Shown here one piece after another: positions 8,451-16,383 of a stretch of DNA of 64,000 nt (its first letter is position 1; the number at the start of each line of letters is the position of its first letter). This stretch comes from Aneurinibacillus sp. REN35 (lineage in GTDB: Bacteria; Bacillota; Bacilli; Aneurinibacillales; Aneurinibacillaceae): positions 496,001 through 560,000 of the forward strand of contig NZ_JBFTXJ020000001.1 in the NCBI RefSeq assembly GCF_041379945.2, in the 5' to 3' direction. The translations under genes and the position numbers were made by a program. The notes under the pieces are model-generated. The model searched no databases. It was not told where the DNA came from and saw only the letters and a list, made by a program, of their open reading frames with translations.

Positions 8451-8488
8451 AAAAAGGCATGCCGTTTTGCAAATGGCATGCCTTTTTT
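8451..8488. terminator. bidirectional terminator
   Basis: AAAAAGGCATGCC (8451-8463) mirrors GGCATGCCTTTTTT (8475-8488) across an 11-base loop. T-runs exist on both strands, and it sits between convergent genes ending at 8439 and 8499. Confidence 0.9.
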
Positions 8489-8498
8489 GGTACATCGG

Positions 8499-9554
8499 CT
8501 ACACAATATAGACGTATTGTAGTTTCGGGTTTTTGTTGTTCTTCTCATTCGGGTATTCGAAGCCAAAATAGACTGAATGTGTGCCGGATTTGTAGAAGAC
8601 CATGTAATCACCGTCGCTACCGTATTCTTTGACCGGCTTGCCAAGTGCTTTTTTCACCTGTTCTAGCGTGTATGTCTTCAACTGCGGATCATAGGATGTG
8701 ATCATACTGACTGTTTTAGCCGGTTCATCAATGCTGAACATAACCCCTTTCTTTTTATAGAAAAGAAAACCCGTATCCTGTTCTTCCGGCTTTCCCCATT
8801 GTGAGAGAATGGTGTTCTCCTTTGCGCCGAGAGCGAATTCACTATTGGTGACTTTGCCTGCAGCCGCACGATTCATAACCTGCTGCAGAAGGGTTTCTTG
8901 TTTGGTTTGTTTAAGCTCGATATAGCGGACGATTTTGTCACTGTCATCATATACATAAGCCAGCGTATAGCTGCCTGCCTGATAGATGGCTTGGATGAGG
9001 TTTTCATCCGGAATGCGATTCTCCTGAACCGGTGCGCCCAGTTCCTTTTTCACTTGCGTAATGTAAATCATCTGGAATTTAGGATGATCGGAAGAAATAA
9101 AGGTCACCTGTTGGCTGTTTGGATCAAGTAGGAACGTGACAGAATGCTGTTGATAGGTTAGAGATGTGTCGCTGCTTTCGGCATCCGGTTTGCCCCATTG
9201 TTTGATAATGGTTTCCTTTTTCGTTCCAAGACCGAAATCGTAAAAGAAGACCTTGCCCAGTTTGGCTTCTTGATAGATTTCGCTTGCCAGCGTTATTTTT
9301 TCGCTTTGTTGTGCGCCATTTGCCCCTTGTTTAGGCGATTGTGTATCAATGCTTGTTTGATCAGCAGATGGTGCTTCCTTTTGCACCGGATTGCTTGGCG
9401 CAGCTTCATTCTGCGGCGGATCGACGACAGGCTCCGTGCTTGCTTGCTGATCAACTGTAGTAGGTGCAGCGGCAGGTTCTGCAGCGGGTTGACAGGCTGG
9501 CAGGAAAAGCATCGCTGCTAACAGGGCGGCTGGCATGCTGTTTTTTCTCAACAT
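8499..9554 (-). CDS. lipoprotein with two DUF4309 (YjgB-like) repeats
   Basis: The 351-residue protein begins with a lipoprotein signal peptide ending L-P-A-C-Q (lipobox Cys about 21). An A/P/Q/T-rich linker runs to about 95. Two copies of a module of about 110 residues follow, each with the pattern G-x-x-x-x-x-F-x-L-G-x-x-x-x-x-I-x-x-Q-W-G-K-P. The first is FGLGTKKETIIKQWGKP, the second FALGAKENTILSQWGKP. This is the DUF4309 module of Bacillus subtilis YjgB, a secreted protein of unknown role. The neighbouring minus-strand lipoprotein gene is a wall carboxypeptidase, so a cell-envelope role is plausible but unproven. Confidence 0.8.
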   Translation of the reverse strand: MLRKNSMPAALLAAMLFLPACQPAAEPAAAPTTVDQQASTEPVVDPPQNEAAPSNPVQKEAPSADQTSIDTQSPKQGANGAQQSEKITLASEIYQEAKLGKVFFYDFGLGTKKETIIKQWGKPDAESSDTSLTYQQHSVTFLLDPNSQQVTFISSDHPKFQMIYITQVKKELGAPVQENRIPDENLIQAIYQAGSYTLAYVYDDSDKIVRYIELKQTKQETLLQQVMNRAAAGKVTNSEFALGAKENTILSQWGKPEEQDTGFLFYKKKGVMFSIDEPAKTVSMITSYDPQLKTYTLEQVKKALGKPVKEYGSDGDYMVFYKSGTHSVYFGFEYPNEKNNKNPKLQYVYIV

Positions 9555-9594
9555 GGGTATAAAACTCCCTTCGTTTGTTGTTCTTCTTTTAGCA

Positions 9595-10494
9595 TTACTT
9601 TGTTTTCCCGCTAACAGGGATGGCTTGATTGAAATATTCTTCTAGTGTAATGCCGCGGCGGACAATTTCCTTTGCCGCCTCTTTACCGACGTAGCGGATG
9701 TGCCATGGTTCATAGGAGTAGCCCGTGATTGCTTCTTTCTCTTTAGGGTAGCGGAGAATAAAGCCGAATCGGTGCGCATTTTTGGCTAACCATTTCCCTT
9801 CCTTGGTTTTTCCGAGACGCTGCTCCAATGCATAGCCGACGCTGGCGCTTGAGATATCCATGGCCAGGCCAGTTTGGTGTTCGCTTTGACCTGGGTATGC
9901 GCTTGTACGGTTGGCGGCTGCTTCGCCTTTTTGCTTGGCGTTCCGAGTGAAAATAGCCTTCTGGGTTGCATAGGATCGATAGCCTGAGACGGCTTTCAAG
10001 TCAATTTTTTCTCGCTTAGCCTGTGCGAACAACTCTTCAAGTGCGCGGGCGGCCGAGCGGCGAAGCTGTTTTTTTGGATGGTTCCCGGCAAAGGAAAAAG
10101 GCACATTCGGTACAACGAGGTCGGCGGGTTCATAATTTTCCGGCAGGTTCCGTTTTTTATTAACGAGAACCATCACGCTTGCTGCATTCGTGACGATGAT
10201 TTTATCTGAAGAGGAATGGGTTGCTTGCTTTGCCGGTTTTGTATGTTGCTCTGTATTCCTTGAAGAAACAGTGGAAGAAGCTGGCTTATTCTCCGGTTTT
10301 GGCTGTAGTGTTTTCGCTTGTTGCTGCTCGCTTGAAGCCGGTGTCGACTGTGCTGACGCTGTCAGTGGAGTTTGAGCTTCGTTCGCGTTTTGACTGGTTG
10401 CAGCGGGCGGTGTAGACTCTGGGATGGCCTGACATGCTGATAGCATGAGAGCAGGCAGGAGAAGCATGGCAGGCCATTTTTTCTTGTATCGCAT
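9595..10494 (-). CDS. VanY-type D-alanyl-D-alanine carboxypeptidase lipoprotein
   Basis: The 299-residue protein has a lipobox (L-S-A-C-Q, Cys about 21), then a Q/T/S-rich linker, then a peptidase M15B/VanY domain (about 130-290). The zinc and catalytic signatures are S-G-Y-R-S, S-E-H-Q-T-G-L-A-M-D (H and D ligands) and E-P-W-H-I-R-Y-V-G (catalytic Glu, third ligand His). It should trim the terminal D-Ala from peptidoglycan stem peptides outside the membrane. No vanRS or vanHAX genes are nearby, so a housekeeping wall-maturation role (DacB/LdcB-like) is more likely than glycopeptide resistance. Confidence 0.88.
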   Translation of the reverse strand: MRYKKKWPAMLLLPALMLSACQAIPESTPPAATSQNANEAQTPLTASAQSTPASSEQQQAKTLQPKPENKPASSTVSSRNTEQHTKPAKQATHSSSDKIIVTNAASVMVLVNKKRNLPENYEPADLVVPNVPFSFAGNHPKKQLRRSAARALEELFAQAKREKIDLKAVSGYRSYATQKAIFTRNAKQKGEAAANRTSAYPGQSEHQTGLAMDISSASVGYALEQRLGKTKEGKWLAKNAHRFGFILRYPKEKEAITGYSYEPWHIRYVGKEAAKEIVRRGITLEEYFNQAIPVSGKTK

Positions 10495-10627
10495 AAAATA
10501 GTCTCCTTCACTCGTTGTTCTAGGGCAGCATGCAGTACCCTCTCTTTCTATGTATGCAGACGTACGATGTGCAAAATAAGTTCCGATTCATAAGGAAAAA
10601 CGTTCCTATTTCCTATTAGCTAACTAG

Positions 10628-10658
10628 CTATAAGTAAGAGGCGGCTTTCTTACTATAG
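10628..10658. repeat. imperfect inverted repeat upstream of a peptidase remnant
   Basis: CTATA-A-GTAAGA pairs with TCTTACTATAG across about 8 bases, with one bulged A. There is no T-run. It could be an operator left from the lost gene downstream or a structural hairpin; nothing nearby identifies it. Confidence 0.4.
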
Positions 10659-10739
10659 GAAGGTAAATTCTAATACTTAGTTTATCTAGAAAAACAAACG
10701 TATGAAACGGTTTGCATGTCGGTGTATGTGTAGATAGAA

Positions 10740-10919
10740 GTGACACTCAACACGCGTCTGGTGCCGGGTTTATCTCCTTATGATGTTATGGAGCAGATCA
10801 AAAAGGTCATTGATGATCCAAGTATAGAAGTGAAGCTTGCTACGGACATGAGTGAAGAGGAAGCAAAATACGCTTGTTCAAGTAGCGCAAAAACAAAAAA
10901 AGTGAGGGTTATACAATAG
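10740..10919 (+). pseudogene. remnant of an M20 family metallopeptidase
   Basis: This 59-codon frame has an in-frame stop at 10731 just before it and ends at TAG 10917-10919. The translation contains L-N-T-R-L-V-P-G-L-S-P-Y-D-V-M-E-Q-I followed by I-D-D-P-S-I-E-V. This matches the dimerisation-domain motif (N-x-R-x-x-P-G ... DP-x-x-x-V) of M20 carboxypeptidases and deacylases such as carboxypeptidase S, ArgE and DapE. An intact enzyme has about 400-480 residues; both catalytic halves are missing here, and the C-terminus does not look like the family. I therefore read it as a decayed fragment. Confidence 0.6.
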
Positions 10920-10926
10920 ATAGAAG

Positions 10927-10962
10927 AAGGGGCTGTCCCATAAGTGATGGGCAGCCCCTTTC
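10927..10962. terminator. intrinsic terminator, probably bidirectional
   Basis: AAGGGGCTG-T-CCCA pairs with TGGGCAGCCCCTT across a 7-base loop (10927-10960). It lies between the peptidase remnant and the stop of the minus-strand permease, ten bases from the latter. Confidence 0.75.
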
Positions 10963-10971
10963 GTTGTTGTC

Positions 10972-12477
10972 TTATCGTTCATCGATAGCGTCGTCGAAAC
11001 GGCACTCTTCAAGAGGAATAACCTTTGTCTTTTTCACTTTTTTATAGCCAAGCCACAGCAGAAGAAATAGCGGCAGACCGATATAGGAGACCAAGACACC
11101 GTTCCAATCGATCTGATCTCCCATGAATGCTGTGTAATTCTGTCCGAGAATGACGATCATACAGAGTACAAAAGCAAAAATCGGGCCGAATGGGAACCAT
11201 TTGGCACGGTAGGGCAGATCACGCAAGTCCCGCCCCTGTACAACGTATGCACGACGGAAGCGATAATGGCTGATGGCGATGCCAAGCCAAGCGATAAAGC
11301 CGGACATTCCCGAGGCATTCAGCAGCCAAGTATATACAACTCCGTCTCCGAAGAAGGAAGCAAGGAATGCTACCATACCGACAGCGGTAGTCGCCAATAA
11401 TGCATAGACCGGAACGCCGCGACGATTGAGATGACTGAATAGCTTCGGCGCTTTGCCTTCCTTGGCCAGCACATAAAGGATGCGGGTGGAGGCATACATA
11501 CCTGAGTTCCCGGCAGAGAGAACGGAAGTCAGAATTACCGCATTCATTACAGAAGCGGCAAAAGCCAATCCTGCTTTTTCAAAAATAATTGTAAACGGAC
11601 TTTTTGCGATGGTCTCGATATCGCTGCTGACCAGGCTTGGATGCGTGTACGGCAGCAGCAATCCGATCATGAAGATGGCGAGAACATAAAACAGGAGGAT
11701 ACGCCAGAATACCTGCCGGATCGCTTTTGGAACATTCTCCTTTGGATTGTCGCTCTCACCGGCAGCAACCCCGAGCAATTCCGTTCCCTGAAAGGAGAAG
11801 CCGGCTGCCATAAAAATACCCAGCAATGCCATGAAGCCGCCATTGAACGGCGCGTTATCGACAGTAAAATTCGAGAAGCCGACCGCTTCACCGCCCATAA
11901 TCCCAAATACCATCAAGAGACCGATTCCGATAAAAATAATAACCGTAACAACTTTAATAAGAGCAAACCAATACTCGGATTCACCATAGGCCTGCACGGA
12001 CAGATAATTCAGGCCGAACATAAGAAGCAGGAATAGTGCGCTCCATAAAAATGAGGAGCTATCCGGAAACCAGAACTTGATCAGCAGCGTACTTGCCGCC
12101 AGTTCGGCTGCAATTGTAATCGACCAGTTATACCAATAATTCCAGCCGAGTGCGAAGCCAAGCGATGGATCAACAAAACGGGACGCGTACGTACTAAAAG
12201 AGCCGGGTACCGGCATGTACGTAGCCAGCTCGCCTAAGCTGGTCATGAGAAAATATACCATAATGCCAATGGCGACATAGGCTACCAGCGCTCCGCCCGG
12301 TCCCGCCGTACTGATGGCACCTCCACTGGCAAGAAACAACCCGGTTCCGATCGATCCGCCAAGAGAGATCATAGTGAGGTGGCGCGCTTTCAGTCCGCGC
12401 TTCAACTGCCGCTCAGAAGAATGCGAGGCATTCGGGGTAGACTCTGCCACGGTTTGTTGCGATACATTGTCTTGCAC
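10972..12477 (-). CDS. lysP: amino-acid permease, probably lysine-specific (APC family)
   Basis: The 501-residue permease of the AAT/APC type has about 12 membrane segments. The family start R-x-L-K-A-R-H-L-T-M-I-S-L-G-G-S-I-G-T-G-L-F and the PGGALVAY and PVPGSFSTYA segments are present. Its long leader carries a lysine riboswitch (12631-12784) and terminator, which is direct evidence that lysine controls it; lysine uptake is thus the best call. The frame stays open to 12666, through the riboswitch. The GTG at 12475-12477 has AAGGAG nine bases upstream and gives the usual start, so I set the start there. Confidence 0.85.
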   Translation of the reverse strand: MQDNVSQQTVAESTPNASHSSERQLKRGLKARHLTMISLGGSIGTGLFLASGGAISTAGPGGALVAYVAIGIMVYFLMTSLGELATYMPVPGSFSTYASRFVDPSLGFALGWNYWYNWSITIAAELAASTLLIKFWFPDSSSFLWSALFLLLMFGLNYLSVQAYGESEYWFALIKVVTVIIFIGIGLLMVFGIMGGEAVGFSNFTVDNAPFNGGFMALLGIFMAAGFSFQGTELLGVAAGESDNPKENVPKAIRQVFWRILLFYVLAIFMIGLLLPYTHPSLVSSDIETIAKSPFTIIFEKAGLAFAASVMNAVILTSVLSAGNSGMYASTRILYVLAKEGKAPKLFSHLNRRGVPVYALLATTAVGMVAFLASFFGDGVVYTWLLNASGMSGFIAWLGIAISHYRFRRAYVVQGRDLRDLPYRAKWFPFGPIFAFVLCMIVILGQNYTAFMGDQIDWNGVLVSYIGLPLFLLLWLGYKKVKKTKVIPLEECRFDDAIDER

Positions 12478-12532
12478 GTAGAAACACTCCTTCTGTAAAG
12501 ATGAATAAAGGGGAAGGAAAGGAGTGGGAAAT

Positions 12533-12570
12533 ATAAAAAAATACCGCCAAGGAATTGTCGGCGGTATTTC
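12533..12570 (-). terminator. riboswitch-controlled terminator of the lysine permease
   Basis: On the minus strand AAATACCGCC...GGCGGTATTT (12539-12548 with 12560-12569) is followed by a run of seven U. It sits between the lysine aptamer and the permease start, so it is the expression platform: lysine binding should favour this terminator. Confidence 0.88.
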
Positions 12571-12630
12571 TAAATAACCCGCATCATACCTTCCATGAAG
12601 ATAGCACACCACGTTTGCCCGGAAAGCAAA

Positions 12631-12784
12631 CATGACAGTCCCGTTCCTGTTCGATAACGGACCCAACCGATGTACTCGAAGAAGTACACCAGCTTCGGCG
12701 GCTGTTCCTTTCCGGGGATTTCACAGGCAATCTTCGTGCCTCCTGCCCCGTACTGATAACAGTCGCGACCTCTACCTCACCGTT
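12631..12784 (-). promoter_or_regulatory. lysine riboswitch (L box)
   Basis: Read on the minus strand, the leader contains the L-box landmarks in order: GGTGAGGTAGAGGTCGCGA, then an AGTA element. GGAAAGGAACAGCCGCCGAAG follows, split by the conserved GAAAGG and GCCGCCGAAG blocks, and GGGACTGTCA closes the central junction. Spacing matches the five-helix lysine aptamer. It lies about 150 bases upstream of the permease GTG, with the terminator between them. Confidence 0.92.
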
Positions 12785-12885
12785 GATGATGAGGATTGTC
12801 GTGTATTTATTTTGAAAACAATGTGTTAAGTATATAAAAGATTAGGTGATTAATCAACAAGTTTTATTTTTCTATCAATTTACTT

Positions 12886-14220
12886 TTATGCGGCATGCCT
12901 CTCATTGTGCTGTGCCTTTACGCCGCGAATGCGGTCTGTAATATATCCGATAAGCACACCGGCCAACGCCGGAAGCACCCATCCGAAACCTTCCTTGTAC
13001 AGCGGAAGAAAAGTGAAGGCGCTAGACAATTTACCGGCAAAGAATAATGTGTTACAAGTATCCAGTATGCTAAAAAGTCCTACAAGTACAACAGATACTG
13101 GATAGATAGACGGCGCATTGGCGATATAGCGATGCGTCAGCGCGAGCAGAATAAGTGTAATCGCTATTGGATATAAAATACCTAGAACAGGAACCGATAC
13201 GCTGAGGATCTGTGTCAGTCCGAGGTTAGCGATACCAAAGCTTACAACCGTAAGTACTGTAGCCCACATGCGATAGGATAGCCGGGGGAATACAGAAGCG
13301 AAGAATTGGCTGCAGGATGTGATGAGTCCGATGGATACACATAAGCAGGCAATCGTAAACGTAAGGCCAAGCAGCAGTGTGCCGCCTGCTCCGAACAGAT
13401 GATTCATCATTAACGTTAGAATTTGAGCGCCATTCTCAGCTTCTCCGGCGTTTGGAGTGACTGCTCCAAGGTATCCGAGAACCAGATAAATGACGGAGAG
13501 CAATAGCCCGGCTCCAAGTCCTGCATACATCATCGCCCGTGATAGCGCGCGTCCTTCCTGTACACCGCTTGCCTTCAAGGTATTGGCAATTACGATGCCA
13601 AAAGCCAGTGCGGCGAGTGCATCCATTGTCAGATAGCCATCAAGGAATCCTTGAAAAGCAGGAATCGAGCCATAGTTTCCTTTAGGGGTCGACAGCGTAT
13701 CCATCGGCGTTAGAAAGCTTTTGACAAAAATCAGTGCAATAAGAGTAAGCAGAAGCGGCGTAAGCAGCTTGCTGAAGCGGTCGATCAACTTCGACGGAGA
13801 TAAGCTGAGCCAATAGACCAGGCCGAAGAAGACGAGTGTATAGAGTGCCATTGACAGCGTACCTGTCTTAAGAGCTTCCGGCAAAAAAGGCGCGGCTCCC
13901 ATCTCGTAAGCCAAGCTTCCGGCGCGTGGGATGGCTAATCCAGGACCGATCGATACGTAGATAAGAAACGGAAATAAGAAGGCGAAGGATGAGTGAACCC
14001 GCCCGGTAAGCGTACGAAAACCACCGGCTTTAGCAACAGCCATTACGCCAAGGATCGGAAGCCCCGCTGCTGAGAGAACAAAACCGGCAAGAGAAAACGC
14101 GAGGTGATCACCTGCGGATTGGCCGAGGAACGGTGGGAAAATTAAGTTTCCCGCTCCAAAAAACATGGAAAAGAGCATGAAACTTACTAACAGAATGTCT
14201 TTTTTTGATACGTGCGTCAT
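12886..14220 (-). CDS. brnQ: branched-chain amino-acid transporter BrnQ
   Basis: The 444-residue membrane protein of the LIVCS family has about 12 membrane segments. Its N-terminus K-K-D-I-L-L-V-S-F-M-L-F-S-M-F-F-G-A-G-N-L-I is the family hallmark, and GFGWVLPAL near the end also fits. It imports leucine, isoleucine and valine by Na+ or H+ symport. The frame runs upstream to 14670, but GAAGGAG lies eight bases before the ATG at 14218-14220, which gives the standard length. The gene is followed by the lysine-permease leader, without an obvious terminator between. Confidence 0.92.
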   Translation of the reverse strand: MTHVSKKDILLVSFMLFSMFFGAGNLIFPPFLGQSAGDHLAFSLAGFVLSAAGLPILGVMAVAKAGGFRTLTGRVHSSFAFLFPFLIYVSIGPGLAIPRAGSLAYEMGAAPFLPEALKTGTLSMALYTLVFFGLVYWLSLSPSKLIDRFSKLLTPLLLTLIALIFVKSFLTPMDTLSTPKGNYGSIPAFQGFLDGYLTMDALAALAFGIVIANTLKASGVQEGRALSRAMMYAGLGAGLLLSVIYLVLGYLGAVTPNAGEAENGAQILTLMMNHLFGAGGTLLLGLTFTIACLCVSIGLITSCSQFFASVFPRLSYRMWATVLTVVSFGIANLGLTQILSVSVPVLGILYPIAITLILLALTHRYIANAPSIYPVSVVLVGLFSILDTCNTLFFAGKLSSAFTFLPLYKEGFGWVLPALAGVLIGYITDRIRGVKAQHNERHAA

Positions 14221-14529
14221 AACAAATTCTCCTTCTCGTGGTGCGTATATAATTGAGTAAAATAAATATACCGATGTGCCGTATGCGGCAGGAAAGACTT
14301 GACATTTATTTTTGTTTCTGCGTAGACAGATATGAAAGGCATTGTACCAATTTCGTATCCAAAAAACTAGTTGATTTCCTAAATTCGAAATAGTAGATGT
14401 AGTTAACGGTTTCATCGCACGTCTTTGGAACCAGGAAAATGATAAAATGGCAGAAAAACGTATGGTTTGATACAATGCAACGAGATAGCGGATGGACGTA
14501 CAGGCGGCTTCAGATTCGCAGGAGGGTGT
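14221..14529. other. divergent intergenic region upstream of brnQ
   Basis: About 310 bases separate brnQ (minus) from a small plus-strand gene. I looked for a T-box leader for brnQ (specifier and the AGGGTGGNACCGCG motif) and did not find one. An extended -10-like TGATACAAT at about 14468-14476 could serve the small plus-strand gene. Confidence 0.45.
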
Positions 14530-14691
14530 ATGTTCCGTTATATGGTATTTTATAAGGAAGAAGAAGGTGGACATGACTTTACGTTTGTAGAGGCAGACAG
14601 CTTGACGCAGGCGGTAGAAGAAGCGTATGCAAGCCTGCCGCAGCAGGTCGTCATTACAGACATTGGTCAAGTTGGCTGTGGAAGGTCATAG
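14530..14691 (+). CDS. small hypothetical protein, 53 residues
   Basis: An AGGAGGG site lies just before the ATG, and the frame ends immediately before a terminator (14695-14729), so this short gene looks real. The product begins M-F-R-Y-M-V-F-Y-K-E-E-E-G-G and has an acidic middle (FVEADSLTQAVEEAY) reminiscent of a small alpha/beta fold. I recognise no family. The frame opens earlier, at 14467, but has no ribosome site there. Confidence 0.55.
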   Translation: MFRYMVFYKEEEGGHDFTFVEADSLTQAVEEAYASLPQQVVITDIGQVGCGRS

Positions 14692-14694
14692 AGT

Positions 14695-14729
14695 AAAGGG
14701 GTAGGTGGAAGTAACGCCTGCCCTTTTTT
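14695..14729 (+). terminator. intrinsic terminator
   Basis: GGGTAGGTG pairs with CGCCTGCCC (one G-U) and six T residues follow (14724-14729). It ends the small 53-residue gene and isolates the sigma-54 promoter region downstream. Confidence 0.75.
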
Positions 14730-14763
14730 ATGCGAATGCACATACATTATGCGAATCTACATA
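14730..14763 (+). repeat. direct repeat upstream of the sigma-54 promoter
   Basis: ATGCGAATGCACATA (14730-14744) and ATGCGAATCTACATA (14749-14763) match at 13 of 15 positions, starting 19 bases apart. The pair sits about 100-130 bases upstream of a -24/-12 promoter, the usual place for enhancer-binding-protein sites. Confidence 0.5.
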
Positions 14764-14806
14764 ATGGATAGTGTTTGTAGTCAGCAGATTATATGTAAGA
14801 CTTCCT

Positions 14807-14831
14807 ATTTAATCGACTGATTAGATTAAAT
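14807..14831. promoter_or_regulatory. inverted repeat just upstream of the sigma-54 promoter
   Basis: ATTTAATC (14807-14814) and GATTAAAT (14824-14831) are exact inverted copies, nine bases apart, about 30 bases upstream of the -24 element. It is a candidate site for an activator or for a bending/repressor protein. Confidence 0.45.
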
Positions 14832-14861
14832 ATTTGAAATAAATAGAAGTATAAGTCTATT

Positions 14862-14880
14862 TTGGCATAAAACTTGCTTT
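14862..14880 (+). promoter_or_regulatory. sigma-54 (SigL) promoter, -24/-12 type
   Basis: TTGGCAT-AAAAC-TTGCTTT carries the invariant GG (14864-14865) and GC (14876-14877) exactly ten bases apart and closely matches TGGCAC-N5-TTGCW. Transcription would start near 14889, about 55 bases before the permease ATG. Such promoters need an ATP-driven activator; none is encoded in this window. Confidence 0.82.
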
Positions 14881-14943
14881 TTAAATTAAAGTGTGACAAC
14901 AGGTAGAGGCAATTGCAGAAAAGGAACGAGAAGGGGGATTGCA

Positions 14944-16353
14944 ATGGCAGACGAAACAGCTAACCGGACAAAAAGAGACACATCTTCAAGCACAGAATTT
15001 TCCCGCACACTAACGTTATTTCCGCTCGTTGTGCTGGGGCTTGCTTATATGGCCCCTATGACGGTGTTCTCTACGTATGGGGTTGCTGCGCAGGCGACGC
15101 ATGGCATGGTGCCTGCCGCTTATGTTACAGCACTTGCAGCGATGCTGTTTACCGCTTACAGTTATGGGCGCATGGTGAAAGTCTATCCATCAGCCGGATC
15201 TGCGTATACGTATACGCAAAAGACGATCAGCCCACATCTCGGTTTTCTTGTAGGCTGGTCGGTGCTAATGGATTATTTGTTTTTGCCTATGATTAACTTT
15301 TTGCTTGCTGGAGCCTTTTTACATGCCGCTTTTCCTGTTATTCCGGCCTGGGTGTGGACGCTGGTCTTTATTGCAGCCATTACGGTGGTCAATGTATTTG
15401 GCATTCGGTTAGCTGCTCGGCTCAACCTTGTTTTGATCTCGTTTCAGTTTCTTGTCACCATTATTTTTCTCTCGCTGTCGATACGCGGACTAACGCAAGG
15501 CATGGGAGCAGGTACTTTGTTCTCTGCCCTTCCGTTTTATGATCCGGACGTGTCCTATTCGTTTGTGCTTGCTGGAGCCTCGATACTCTGCCTGTCGTTT
15601 CTAGGTTTTGATGCGGTCACAACGTTATCCGAAGAGACGGTGGAGCCAAAGAAAACTGTGCCTAAAGCAATTTTTCTTATCGCGCTGATTGGTGGGCTGT
15701 TGTTTACTTTCGTTTCCTACATCACGCAGCTGATTTATCCGAATTTTACCTCATTTAAGGTGGTGGATTCTGCTGCATTTGAAATTGCTCAGTATATTGG
15801 CGGGTCGCTGTTTGCAGCGATTTTTCTAGCCGGGATGATTACATCCTGTGTGGCTTCTGGTTTGGCTTCGCATGCGAGTGCCGCACGCTTGCTCTATGCG
15901 ATGGGACGGGAACGGGTTCTTCCTGCAAAAGTATTTGGCTTCATTCATCCACGGCTGCAAACACCGCTCAATAATGTGCTGTTAATTGGCGTGTTCTCTC
16001 TCTCGGCGCTCGTAATGGATTTGGTCACAGCTGCTTCATTCGTCAACTTCGGCGCACTGGTTGCCTTTACCTTTGTGAATGCATCGGTTATTTTTCATTA
16101 TTACATTCGTGAGAGGCGGCGCAGCATGGGAGGGTTTATCTTATATCTGCTGCTCCCGCTCATCGGTGTCGGATTTAACATCTGGCTGTGGAGTAATTTG
16201 GATCGTAACTCGTTGATGCTTGGTGGGCTGTGGGTTGCTGCCGGTCTTGTATACTTGCTCATCTTGACAAAAGGCCTAAAAAAGCAGCCGCCGCAGTTTC
16301 ACTTTGAAGAAATAGAAGAAGGGGCTGATCATACACGGACACAGATTTCATAA
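14944..16353 (+). CDS. amino-acid/polyamine permease (PuuP-like)
   Basis: The 469-residue APC-family transporter has about 12 membrane segments. It shows the L-A-Y-M-A-P-M-T-V-F segment in helix 1, YPSAGSAYTYTQK, and the FLGFDAVTTLSEE motif of the helix 6 region, a pattern seen in putrescine importers. It is the first gene of a three-gene operon with an HDAC-like amidohydrolase and a carbamoylputrescine-amidase-like enzyme, so uptake of putrescine or another (acetyl)polyamine is the likely job. The frame opens at 14893, but GAAGGGGGA sits before the ATG at 14944. The sigma-54 promoter at 14862-14880 drives it. Confidence 0.82.
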   Translation: MADETANRTKRDTSSSTEFSRTLTLFPLVVLGLAYMAPMTVFSTYGVAAQATHGMVPAAYVTALAAMLFTAYSYGRMVKVYPSAGSAYTYTQKTISPHLGFLVGWSVLMDYLFLPMINFLLAGAFLHAAFPVIPAWVWTLVFIAAITVVNVFGIRLAARLNLVLISFQFLVTIIFLSLSIRGLTQGMGAGTLFSALPFYDPDVSYSFVLAGASILCLSFLGFDAVTTLSEETVEPKKTVPKAIFLIALIGGLLFTFVSYITQLIYPNFTSFKVVDSAAFEIAQYIGGSLFAAIFLAGMITSCVASGLASHASAARLLYAMGRERVLPAKVFGFIHPRLQTPLNNVLLIGVFSLSALVMDLVTAASFVNFGALVAFTFVNASVIFHYYIRERRRSMGGFILYLLLPLIGVGFNIWLWSNLDRNSLMLGGLWVAAGLVYLLILTKGLKKQPPQFHFEEIEEGADHTRTQIS

Positions 16354-16383
16354 AATATATCAATCATCTAAGGAGGGCATAGC

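Noticed and set aside
9595-10494. VanY as part of a glycopeptide-resistance cluster
   Set aside because: No vanR/S, vanH, vanA/B or vanX genes are nearby; a wall-maturation carboxypeptidase is more likely.
14221-14466. A T-box leader before brnQ
   Set aside because: No T-box consensus, specifier-type stem or leader terminator is visible on the minus strand.
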